This document shows, one piece after another, positions 1 to 10,530 of a DNA stretch of 64,000 bases. Source of the stretch: Muraenolepis orangiensis (lineage: Eukaryota > Chordata > Actinopteri > Gadiformes > Muraenolepididae). A program made the translations under genes and the position numbers. Where the stretch lies: positions 3,397,727-3,461,726 of the forward strand of contig CM051021.1 in assembly GCA_027704905.1 (NCBI GenBank), in the 5' to 3' direction. Under the pieces are notes generated by a model. That model was given only the letters and a program-made list of their open reading frames with translations. It did no database searches and was not told the DNA's origin. Position 1 is the first letter of the stretch, and each line of letters begins with the position of its first letter.

Positions 1-107
1 TGGCGACTTGCACCCCAAAATAACCATTTTTATGGGAGACACAAGTTGTCCGTAACGTGACAGCTCTCTCGCCAATTCTTCATTTTTGATGAACGGAGGA
101 GCATTTG

Positions 108-3015
108 AAATCCATCCATCCATCCATCATCTACCGCTTATCCGTGCTTCAGCAGGGGACTCCAAACTTCCCTCTCCCTGGCAACATCGACTCTGACTGG
201 GGGATCCCGAGGCATTCCCAGGCCAGTGTGGAGATGTAATCACCCCACCTGTACCTTGGTCTGCTCCGTGGTCTCTTCCCAGTTGGATGTGCCTTGAAAA
301 CCTCCCTCGGGAGGCGACCAGGAAGCATCCTTTCTAGATGTCCAAACCACCTCAACTAGCTCCTCTACGCGAAGGAGCAGTGGCTCTACTCCAAATCTCT
401 CACGAGTGACTGAGCTTCTCACCCTATCCCTAAGGGAGATACCAGCCACCCTCCTGAGGAAACTCATTTCGGCCATATTCGCAATCTCATGGCCATAGGT
501 GAGGGTAGGAACGAAGACTGATCAGTAGATCAAGAGCTTTGCCTTCTGGCTCAGCTCTCTTTTGGTTACAACGGTGCAGTAAAGTGCACCCAATACCGCT
601 CCCGCTGCACCTATTCTACAGTCAATCTCACACTCCATCCTTCCCTCACTCGAGAACAAGACCCCGAGATACTTGAACTCCATCACTTGGGATAAGGACT
701 CCCTCCCTACTTGGAGTAGACAATCCACCGGTTTCCTGCTAAGAACCATGGCCTCAGATTTGGAGGTGCTGATCCTCATCCTAGCCGCTTCACACTCCGC
801 TGCAAACCGATCCAGTGAGATGGTGCTGAAGGTCACATACTGATGACGCAAACAGGACCACATCACCTGCAAACAGCAGCGATACAATCCTGAGCCCACC
901 ATACTGAAACCCCTCCCCTCCATGACTACGCCTTGAAATCCTTTCCATGAAAATCACAAACAGGATGGGTGACAAAGCGCAGCCCTGGCGGAGGCCAACA
1001 CCCACTGAGAACAGGCCCAACTTATTATCGAGAATCCGTACACAGCTCTTGCTTTGGGAGTACAGAATTTGGATGGCCCTCAGTAGTGACCCCCGCACCC
1101 ATACTCCCGCAGCACCCCCCACAGTATTTCCAGAGGGACCCGATCATATGCCTTCTCCAAATCCACAAAACACATGTGGACCGGATGGGCATACTCACAA
1201 GCCCCCTCCAGGATCCTTGCAAGAGTGAAAAGCTGGTCCGTTGTTCCACGACCAGGGCGGAATCCGCATTGTTCCTCTTCAATCTGAGGTTCGACTATCG
1301 GCCGAACCCTTCCTTTCCAGCACCTTGGAGTAGACTTTCCCAGGGAGGCTGAGTAATGTGATACCCCTGTAATTGGTACACACCCTCTGTTCCCCCTTTT
1401 TGAACATGGGTACCACCACCCCCGTTTGCCATTCCTCAGGCACTGTCCCAGACTACCACACAATGTTGAAAAGACATGTCATCCATGACAGCCCCTCAAC
1501 ACCCAGAGCCTTTAGCATTTCTGGATGGATCTCATCAACCCCTGGGGCTTTGCCACTGTGGAGATGTTTGACTACCGCAGTGACTTCCTCCAGGGAGACT
1601 GATGTTTGATGTCCTTCATCCTCCAGCTCTGTCTCTACCGTTGAGGGTGTAGTTGGGTGAAGAAGTTCCTCAAAGTGCTCTTTCCACCGCCCGATCACCT
1701 CCTCAGTTGAGGTCAGCAATGTCCCACCCTTAATGTACACAGCCTGGATGGATCCACGCTTGCCCCTCCTGAGGCGCCGGATTGTTTGCCAGAAACACTT
1801 TGGTGACGACTGAAAGTCCTTCTCTATGGCTTCTCCGAAATCCTCCCACACCCGCTGCTTTGCCTCCACTACTGCTGAGGCTGCCGTCCTCCTGGCCTGT
1901 CGATACCTCGCAACTGAGTCCGGAGTCTCACAGGCTAACATAGCCCGGAAGGCCTCCTTCTTCAGCCATACGGCTTCCCTGACCACCTGTATCCACCACA
2001 AAGTCAGAGGGTTGCTGCCCCTTGAGGCACCAATGACCTTGAGGCCACAGCTCTCAACCGCAGCTTCAGCAATCAAAGCCTCCACAGAGATGCCAGAACA
2101 ATTCTGTTAAAGGTCTCCCGGACAGGGGCATCCACCAGACCCAGTTCCCAGTTCACTTGCACTACGTTTTGGTTTACCAGGTCTGTCCAGAGGCTTCCCC
2201 CGCCATCTTACCCAACTCACCACCAGATGGTGAACGGTTGACAGCTCTGCCCCTCTTGACATCCAAGTGTCCAAAACATGCGGCATCAGGTCAGATGACA
2301 CAATAACAAAATCGATCATTGACCTTCGGCCTAAGGTACTCTGGTACCATGTACACTTATGAGCATCCTTATGTTTGAACATGGTGTTTTTTATGGCCAA
2401 TCCATGACTGGCACAGAAATCCAATAATAAAACCCAGCCGGGGACTTGTGAGTTTCCTCACACCTGCCCGGCGCCTCATACCCTTAGAAACTCCAGAGAA
2501 GGACAGAGTCCAACCCCTATCCAGGAGTTTAGTTCCAGAGCCAGTGCTGTGCGTAGAGGTAGCCCACAGATCGAACTGGTAGCACTCAACCTCCCACACA
2601 AGCTCAAGCTCCTTCCCCCCCAGAGATGTGACATTCCACGTCCCCAAAGCCAGTCTCTGTTGGCTGGGTTTGGTCCGTCGATGCCCCCTGCCTTCACTGC
2701 CACCTAACTGGCAGTGCACCCGACCCCAGCGGTTCTTCCCGTAGATGGGGTGTCCGTGGGAAGGAGAAGTGGACACGTTGCTCCGCGGCTAACACGGCCA
2801 CCAGGTGCTCGCTGGTGGGCCTTCTTTCCGGGCCTGGCTCTGGAAAGGGGCCCCGGGCTTCCTCCGGGCAGGGTATCCTCACTTCTTCTTGTTTGGTTCA
2901 AAGACCCTAATGGACAAACATTCTTAGTCTGGCCCCTCCCCTGAGACCAATCTTCCGTGGGAGACCCTACTAGGAGCACTGGGCTCCAGACAACACAGCT
3001 CTCAGGTTCACAGGG
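108..3015 (-). mobile_element. Rex3/RTE-like LINE, copy A (degenerate)
   Basis: Non-LTR retrotransposon on the minus strand. The 3' end is at the low coordinate and ends in a (CATC)n run on + (GATG on the element strand, about 111-128), the tail typical of Rex3. Minus-strand reading gives the endonuclease start LALGTWNVTSL (about 2640), a reverse transcriptase with GFRPGRGTTDQ (about 1260) and the C-terminal RPRYRWGDYISTLAW (about 240). The endonuclease middle is deleted, because RLGF runs directly into DFCASHGLAIKN near 2400-2450. The polymerase motif is FAGDVV instead of FADDVV at about 861-870, so a catalytic aspartate is lost. Many frameshifts are present. The part above about 440 lies inside the segmental duplication shared with 38352-50554; the 3' end does not. 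Confidence 0.85.
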
Positions 3016-3071
3016 ACACCACGATAAGGTGATGGTTCCCGGAGAGGCAGTTTAAAACTGCACACGATAAA

Positions 3072-3194
3072 GCAGTGGTTCCCAAACCTTTTCTGCAGGG
3101 CCCCCCATTTGTAGATAATAAAATGTCAGGCCCCCCCAACCCCTGTCATAACTCCAGGGCCCTAAGGGTCGCGCCACACAGTTTGGGAACCACT
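3072..3194. mobile_element. hAT-type MITE with CAGTGGTTCCCAAAC inverted ends
   Basis: Short element with matching ends (CAGTGGTTCCCAAAC on the left, GTTTGGGAACCACTG on the right) and a G/C-rich interior. Flanking 8-mers are only partly alike, so the target duplication has decayed. The same element is at 40925-41048 in the duplicate, and a related one is at about 47015-47250. Confidence 0.7.
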
Positions 3195-3267
3195 GGGACA
3201 AAAGATTATGATGTTTCGAACGGCCACATCCATAGTCTAGTTCCTATAAGAGGGGAAGAGGGGGAGT

Positions 3268-3380
3268 GGCCAGTGAGTCTGGCCTCTAGTCACTTTGGTA
3301 AACTCACTAGCCACAGTGGCCGGTGAGTCTGGCCTCTAGTCACTTTGGTAAACTCACTAGCCACAGTGGCCAGTGAGCCA
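3268..3380. repeat. 50-bp tandem repeat, about 2.3 copies
   Basis: Direct repeat of a unit containing GTGAGTCTGGCCTCTAGTCA, also present at about 41118-41230 in the duplicate. Confidence 0.8.
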
Positions 3381-3526
3381 AAATGTTTTCGAAAGGCTTT
3401 CCAAACCTTTCCTCTCCTGTTCTCCTATGGCGCCTCGAATCAGACTCTCAACTCTGGATCTAAGCTAATAAAACAGGAATATATATATATATATGAAATG
3501 TCTGTCTGTCTGTCTGTTTGTCTGAC

Positions 3527-3710
3527 CTGCGATGATGACCTCGATGAGGTCCCCGTCCTGCAGGTGGTCGTCGGGGGTCATGCGGTGGAGCCCCTGCTGG
3601 TTCTGGTGGTTCTGGTTCTGGTTCTGGAGGTGGGGGTCCTGGTCCTTACAGGGCTTGTGTCTGAACAGCAGGACCCTCTCTCCAGGGCCCACCACGCTGC
3701 AGTGTGGAGC
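3527..3710 (-). pseudogene. Isolated exon resembling protein kinase D ubiquitin-like domain (copy 1)
   Basis: On the minus strand an open 184-nt exon has an acceptor (CCACCAG, just above 3710) and a donor (CAG|GTCAGA, just below 3527). It is phase 0 at the start and phase 1 at the end. It encodes APHCSVVGPGERVLLFRHKP, a Gln/Asn-rich stretch, then HLQDGDLIEVIIA. Family knowledge: protein kinase D proteins have a KILLFRH...I-EGDL-EVVL segment before the first C1 domain, which this resembles. No neighbouring exon of such a gene is visible, so it is an orphan fragment carried by the duplication. The Asn/Gln stretch is 21 nt longer than in the copy at 41414-41576. The assignment rests on one motif and could be wrong. 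Confidence 0.5.
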
Positions 3711-3718
3711 CTGGTGGA

Positions 3719-3721
3719 CAT

Positions 3722-3752
<31 letters not shown>

Positions 3753-4228
3753 AATCAAATAAATCACAGAAAAGGATAGGACTGCTGACGTCATTGATCT
3801 GGGAGAGACAGAGAAAGAGAGAGAGAGAGAAAGAGAGACAGAGAGACATACAGAGACAGAGAGACAGAGAGTGAGAGCTAGACTAATAGAGAGAGAGGAA
3901 GAGAGACAGACTAATAGAGAGAGAGGCAGAGAGACAGAAAGAGACAGAGAGAGAGACAGAGAGAGTGATACACACATGTCACATGAGGAGAAGTTTATTA
4001 AATACTTTAAGACACTTTAATACGTTGTGGCAGTGCTGCAGTTACTCTGGGGTTCACCGTCTACCACACACACACACTTGCACACTTGCGCACACCTACA
4101 CACACACACACAAACACAATCACACACACACACATACACACACACACATACACACACCCTACAACGAGACCCTGATGGAGACCTCACAAATGGTGCTGTC
4201 TGTAAATACAAAGATCAAAGAAAAATGT

Positions 4229-4269
<41 letters not shown>

Positions 4270-4270
4270 G
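3719..4270. repeat. Microsatellite cluster (CA, GAGA-rich, CA, TG)
   Basis: CA run about 3721-3755, GAGA/GACA-rich tract about 3797-3965, CA-rich tract about 4068-4158, and TG run about 4231-4268. Apparent reading frames here are low complexity and not genes. The duplicate cluster is at about 41583-42190. Confidence 0.9.
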
Positions 4271-4371
4271 TGGTGGAAATCTGTGTGAATACGCAGGCAA
4301 ATTATCAATTAATAAGAACTGTCACACATGAACTCTTTTAGTTTGACGATTTATCAAGCAAATCATAGAAA

Positions 4372-5484
4372 ACGAGTCAAGTCAAGTTTTATTGTCACTT
4401 CACAGTTTACGCAAATATAAAGCAGTGAGTGAAAATCTCATGTGCAATACCTGACGAGAGACAGCAGTTATAAAAATAAGATACAATAAAAACAGAATAG
4501 AATAAAAGAAGTTTAAAAAAACAAAACTGTTAAATATATAAAAATAAAAATGCAATTTATAAAATGCAATATATCAGCACAGAAAAAGAGCAATATGGAA
4601 ATATAAATCAATGTAATAAAATATACATTGTTATTTGCTATACGCCCTTATTCAGCAGCCTGATGGCCTAACTGTGGAAGCTATCTCTGAGTGTATTTGT
4701 GCGGCACTTATACTGCGGTATCGCCTGCCTGAAGGTAAAAGTGAATACAGTTCATGGCTGGGGTGGGCATTGTCTTTTATGATGCGTTTGGCCTTGGCCA
4801 CGCACCGCTGGTTGTATATATCCAGGAGGGAGGGGAGCTCACCTCCAACGATATACTGGGCCGTCCGCACCACCCTTTGAAGTGCTCTGCGCTCGAGTGC
4901 AGTGCAGTTCCCGTACCAGGCGGTGATACACCCTGTAAGAACACTCTTGATGGTGCCGGTGTAGAATGTTCTCAGGATGCGGGGGGCCCTTTTCAACACG
5001 TGTGTGGTGTGCGTGGACCATGTGAGGTCCTCGGAGATGTGCACGCCGAGGAACTTGAAGCTGCTGACCCTCTCTACTGCAACACCGTCGATGGAGATAG
5101 GGCCGTGCTCTCCTCTCTGCTCATGGTAGTCCACGATCAGCTCCTTGGTCTTCTTGATGTTGAGGGCGAGACTGTTCTCCTGGCACCACTGCTCTAGCAA
5201 TCCAACCTCCCTGTAGGCTGTCTCGTCGTCGCCGGCGATCAGGCCCATCACTGTCGTGTCGTCAGCAAACTTGATCATGACGTTGGAGCTGTGCATAGCC
5301 ATGCAGTCGTGGTTGTAGAGGGAGTAGAGGAGAGGGCTCAGCACACATCCCTGGGGGGCTCCCGTGTTGAGGCTCTGAGGTGGTGCTGCCCATCCTCACC
5401 ACCTGGCGGCGGTCCGACAGGAGGTCCGGTATCCAGCTGCACGTGAATGGCGGCACGCCTAGACCTCTAAGCTTGGTGTCGAGC
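4372..5484 (-). mobile_element. Rex1/CR1-like LINE, copy A (truncated)
   Basis: On the minus strand an uninterrupted stretch (about 4652-5344) reads LSPLLYSLYNHDC, FADDTTVMGL, NIKKTKELIVDY and FKFLGVHISEDLTWSTHTTH, ending ALQRVVRTAQYIVGGELPSL. These are typical Rex1-type reverse transcriptase and C-terminal motifs, and FADD is intact. The 3' end carries a TCAAG repeat near 4375. The upstream part is removed by the deletion junction at 5484/5485, which joins the LINE directly to an acadvl intron. The fuller duplicate is at 42293-45020. Confidence 0.85.
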
Positions 5485-5545
5485 TGTACGTAGGACCATA
5501 TACGTTGTGATATTAGTTCTGTATCAATGTTTTTGTGTTTTTGTG

Positions 5546-5586
<41 letters not shown>

Positions 5587-5834
5587 CCCACAGAGCGCTG
5601 GGACCCAGCTGAAGAGCCTGCAGAGTGCCATGAAGAGCCCCTTGGGTAACGCTGGGCTGCTGGCTGAGGAGCTGACCAAGAGAGCCAAGAGGTTGGTCCT
5701 CCGCTCTCCTACAGACCATCATGCTTCATGCGCTCCACCTGTTTGACTCTTTGTGTTGGCCTGTATGGTCACCCCTCTGTGCTGAAGGCCTATTCGGCCC
5801 TCCGAGCATCACACCAAGGACTGAGAGATTAAGG

Positions 5835-5870
<36 letters not shown>

Positions 5871-6695
5871 GGTGTTTTCAGGAAGGCGGGTCTGGCCAGT
5901 GGTCTCACTCTGCAGGGGAACATTCACCCTGAACTGGCTCAAAGTGGGGACTTGGTGAGTGTCTGGTTATTATTGATTTAGTTTATGTATTGATTTTAAT
6001 GTTCACCCCTGAGCCAACACAATGCAGACCAAATGCAATCCACTGACCTCATTATATACACAGTATAACCACAGTATATGTCCTTAATGTATAATATAAC
6101 GGCAAATCTATATCCATATATTGAAACGCATGCCATCGGAAAAACAAAAGCCTTGGGATAGTTAAGGGTTCAAACCCACCGTTGACCCAAGTCATCTGTC
6201 CCCATTGGGAATCAAACCCGCGGCTCCGGTGATGTCTGCTACATCCTCTGTGTTTGATCTCCAGACGGTCAAGGCCATCGAACAGTTTGGCGTTGTCGTC
6301 GAGGACCTGCTGATCAAACACGGGAAGAAGATCATCGGTAAGTGTGTGTTTGGCTGTGTGTGTGTGTGTGTTTGGCCTTGTGCTTGAGTGCGTGTGTGCA
6401 TTTGAGTGTGTCTGAGAAAGCTCAAGGCTGACCTCGATGACATCATCGGGTCGTAATGATGCCATTGACAGGCTGTTGAACAGTTGTGTAGATAGTGTTG
6501 GTGGTCAAAGTGTGTGTGTGTGTGTCTGTGGTTTGCAGACGAGCAGTTTGTACTGAAGCGCGTGGCGGACTGCGCCATTGACCTGTACGCCATGGGGGTC
6601 GTCCTGTCAAGGTAGGAAACACGCCGGTTAGCCCAAAACACCCTTTATTCTCTTTTGGTCTCACCCCCTCCATCCTAATCTCTCGCTCTCTCTAA

Positions 6696-7637
6696 TGCCT
6701 CGTTTCCACCAAAGCAAGCCTAGTTCTAGCTCTCGGGTGGCACGAGAGCCGGCAAAAAACTGGTTTGCGTTTCCACTGCCTTTTTCGACGAGAGCCACGT
6801 CATGACGTCACTGTTAACGTCTCTGCTTTCCCAGCAGCTCGCGCCAACTTCCACACCAGTATATTACATGATGGATGGAAAAGTGTTGCGCCTGGCTTTG
6901 AGGCTACAAACAGCTGCTCGTCTTTAGTGCTATGGACGCGATTACGTTGAAGCCCCTAACTGTGATATATTAATATACTATATACTAATATAATATACTA
7001 TACTAATAAAATGGACTTGACGTTAGAGCTGCATTAATAGTACTGCATTAAGAGTACTTAAACAGAAGGGACCATTTGCCTTTTCTTCTTCAAAACTGTC
7101 ATCTTGTATTATGTTTTGTCAGTTTGTTATGGATTAGCCCCTCGTATCGTCCAGTTTGTTATCGATTAGCCCCTCGTATCGTCCAGTTTGTTATCGATTA
7201 GCTCCTCGGTTCTGTCCCCCGCTGAAGACATCTCATGCTGTAGTTTTTCTAATAGCGGTTTGTTCTAGAAGCTCCTCTAGTTTATTGTGACCTTCTGCCG
7301 AGGACAACAACGCAAACAAATGCAGTTTGTCTCGTCCACGGACCACTGTCACCTTCACGTCCACGGAGAATTTTACTGATTTTAAAGATGGCGGAAAAAA
7401 ACTTTGAGTTTGTTTTGAGTTTGTCCGATAAGCCCCGCCCCCAGCCCCGATAAGCCCCGCCCCCAGCCCCTGACGTAGTGGAGCCGTCTGGCCAGCCCAG
7501 CTTCGAAGTGGAGCCGCAAACGAACCACTTAACGGAGCCAGAAAGTGGCTCCATTGCGGTGGAAACCCAAATAACTGGTTCGCGATGACGCGCGGGCTCC
7601 GAACCGGCTCTCAAAACAGCTTGGTGGAAACGAGGCT
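6696..7637. mobile_element. Non-autonomous PIF/Harbinger-like element, 942 bp
   Basis: Inverted ends GCCTCGTTTCCACCAA and TTGGTGGAAACGAGGC match perfectly over 16 bp. They are flanked by a 3-bp TAA duplication (6693-6695 and 7638-7640). The paralogous intron at about 48720 shows the empty site (CTCTAAGCG). The 3-bp TAA target and this type of end are Harbinger-like; no transposase is encoded. Confidence 0.85.
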
Positions 7638-7744
7638 TAAGCGTCTGTCTAGCCTTGTCTCCCTCCCCTTTTCTCTCTCTCGCCCTACAGTAAATCTCCA
7701 ACTCTCTCACTCTCACATATCTGGTTTACCCTCCTGAAAGCTGA

Positions 7745-7849
<105 letters not shown>

Positions 7850-8335
7850 GGCGTCCCGTTCTCTGAGTCAGGGTCACCCCTCGGCCCAGCATGAGAAGAT
7901 GCTGTGTGAGACCTGGTGTGTGGAGGTAAGGTCTCTCCCTCAGTTTCATCCCAATTTCACTCCTTGTTCTGTTATCATGCGATTGGTCCAGGAAGCCTGG
8001 GTTGTTGTTGTTTTTACACTGCAGTTTGTGCATCTCTGTCAATATAAATGTTGAACATCAGATGAATCTATAGGTCATATCTCTACATGAGATCTATTGG
8101 CGTCAGCATTGCCAAAAGGTTTGTATGTAAAGAAATGAAGTGTTTCCTTTACTGTTCCTTTACTGAGTTGACCTTGTGAGGTATCATTTATCCCCAGGCT
8201 CACGACCGGATCACACGCGACCTCCGCACCCTGCGCTCCAGCCAATCCAGGCAGCTGTTCAACAACCTGCGCGCCATCTCCGCCGCCGTGGTGGAGAACG
8301 GGGGCGTGGTCTCCCCTCACCCGCTGGGCTTCTAA

Positions 8336-9530
8336 ACCTCTCCCCCTTCTCAACATCTGGCCACACCCATTGGTCCTCACGGCGGCCTTTTCTTTGTCCC
8401 TCCTTTTGCTGATTGATCCGCTTCAAGAACCGGCGGATATAAATGTTGATTTTTTTCAGTTAAAACATGAGATAAGAAGGGACATGCAAGTGAGTGAGAG
8501 AAACCCTGACACACACACAGGATGTAGCAGACTGTTGTGTTTGTCGTACAGGACAGAGAAAGTGTAAATATGTCTCAACGCCCACGTTTGACCCATTTAG
8601 TTTTCTTAGTCTTTTCCCGGGTGTCTGCAGTGCCAAGTTGTTTAGCTGTATATACCGTATGCCTTTCTCTGTGTGGGTGAGTGTGGTTCTACTGGTGTGT
8701 ATTCAGGTCACAATGATAACGTCATATCGGAATGAAAGCCTCAAGTGATGGCGTTTAACTGATCCAGAACAAAAGCATTAAGCCCCTGTTAGAGCAATGG
8801 TCATTCTCTGTCCTCTTATTTATGGGCCGTTTCTCAAAAGTCCCGTCATGTATTTGAGTTTACACCGAAACAGTCTAAACGGTGATCAAAGTGTCTGCAC
8901 ATACGAGGGGGGGGGGGCAGGAGATGGTAGTAGCTGGGTTGTGGGTGGAGTGAAGTCTAAAAGGTACCGGGTTCGATCCCCAATGTCTGCAGTGAACCTG
9001 CAGGTGTCCTAGATCTAGACGTCTCTCTCCTCATGAACGCATCAACAGATTCAACGCAGGTTACTTTGGATAAAAGTGTCTAAAGCTAAAGAAATACTGA
9101 ATGACTTCCTAACAGTGATAACGCTCATGTTCCCTTCAGTTGTGTGCAGTTATATTAATGACATGCGGGAAACCAACTGATTGCGTGACTTTCATGCAGA
9201 AACGCGCTAGAGAATCTACGGCTACTCATTTTGTAAGGTGAAAAACGGAGGCTGCTGTAACATTAATATAATAAGAAATATTAATGATATTAAGGGTTTA
9301 GAAGTCAGCCTGTGTAATGTGGAGTGATGGTTTATGATACAACAATATTACTCTTAATAAAACCAATCTAAAAATAAATGATGAGTCCTCGATGTTGACA
9401 CCTCACATAACCTGACTTTAAATACAATGACCTGGCTTCATTAGGGCGTTCTATAGTGACGTCACCTAGCGTTAACCTGCCAGTCTGCTGGTAAATATTA
9501 GATGACGTCATTATGGACCTACTGCCTGCT
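8336..9530 (+). other. acadvl 3' untranslated and downstream DNA with a SINE-like block
   Basis: No coding exon seen. A poly(A) signal AATAAA is at 9356-9361, a plausible end of the acadvl transcript or of downstream repeat. About 8925-9095 is a tRNA-like SINE block: a B-box-like GGTTCGATCCC at about 8970-8980 and a LINE-type tail TTTGGATAAAAGTGTC. The whole block is repeated at 49335-50554 and, diverged, at 32370-33360. Confidence 0.6.
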
Positions 9531-10530
9531 NNNNNNNNNNNNNNNNNNNNNNNNNNNNNNNNNNNNNNNNNNNNNNNNNNNNNNNNNNNNNNNNNNNNNN
9601 NNNNNNNNNNNNNNNNNNNNNNNNNNNNNNNNNNNNNNNNNNNNNNNNNNNNNNNNNNNNNNNNNNNNNNNNNNNNNNNNNNNNNNNNNNNNNNNNNNNN
9701 NNNNNNNNNNNNNNNNNNNNNNNNNNNNNNNNNNNNNNNNNNNNNNNNNNNNNNNNNNNNNNNNNNNNNNNNNNNNNNNNNNNNNNNNNNNNNNNNNNNN
9801 NNNNNNNNNNNNNNNNNNNNNNNNNNNNNNNNNNNNNNNNNNNNNNNNNNNNNNNNNNNNNNNNNNNNNNNNNNNNNNNNNNNNNNNNNNNNNNNNNNNN
9901 NNNNNNNNNNNNNNNNNNNNNNNNNNNNNNNNNNNNNNNNNNNNNNNNNNNNNNNNNNNNNNNNNNNNNNNNNNNNNNNNNNNNNNNNNNNNNNNNNNNN
10001 NNNNNNNNNNNNNNNNNNNNNNNNNNNNNNNNNNNNNNNNNNNNNNNNNNNNNNNNNNNNNNNNNNNNNNNNNNNNNNNNNNNNNNNNNNNNNNNNNNNN
10101 NNNNNNNNNNNNNNNNNNNNNNNNNNNNNNNNNNNNNNNNNNNNNNNNNNNNNNNNNNNNNNNNNNNNNNNNNNNNNNNNNNNNNNNNNNNNNNNNNNNN
10201 NNNNNNNNNNNNNNNNNNNNNNNNNNNNNNNNNNNNNNNNNNNNNNNNNNNNNNNNNNNNNNNNNNNNNNNNNNNNNNNNNNNNNNNNNNNNNNNNNNNN
10301 NNNNNNNNNNNNNNNNNNNNNNNNNNNNNNNNNNNNNNNNNNNNNNNNNNNNNNNNNNNNNNNNNNNNNNNNNNNNNNNNNNNNNNNNNNNNNNNNNNNN
10401 NNNNNNNNNNNNNNNNNNNNNNNNNNNNNNNNNNNNNNNNNNNNNNNNNNNNNNNNNNNNNNNNNNNNNNNNNNNNNNNNNNNNNNNNNNNNNNNNNNNN
10501 NNNNNNNNNNNNNNNNNNNNNNNNNNNNNN
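9531..10530. other. Assembly gap (1,000 N)
   Basis: Exactly 1,000 undetermined bases, probably a placeholder size. It falls at the edge of the 47-bp minisatellite and cuts off the right end of segmental-duplication copy 1. Confidence 1.

Noticed and set aside
1453..2085. Independent host genes in the 0.1-3.0 kb and 38-41 kb regions
   Set aside because: All frames align in order with one LINE (endonuclease, RT, C-terminal domain), interrupted by frameshifts.
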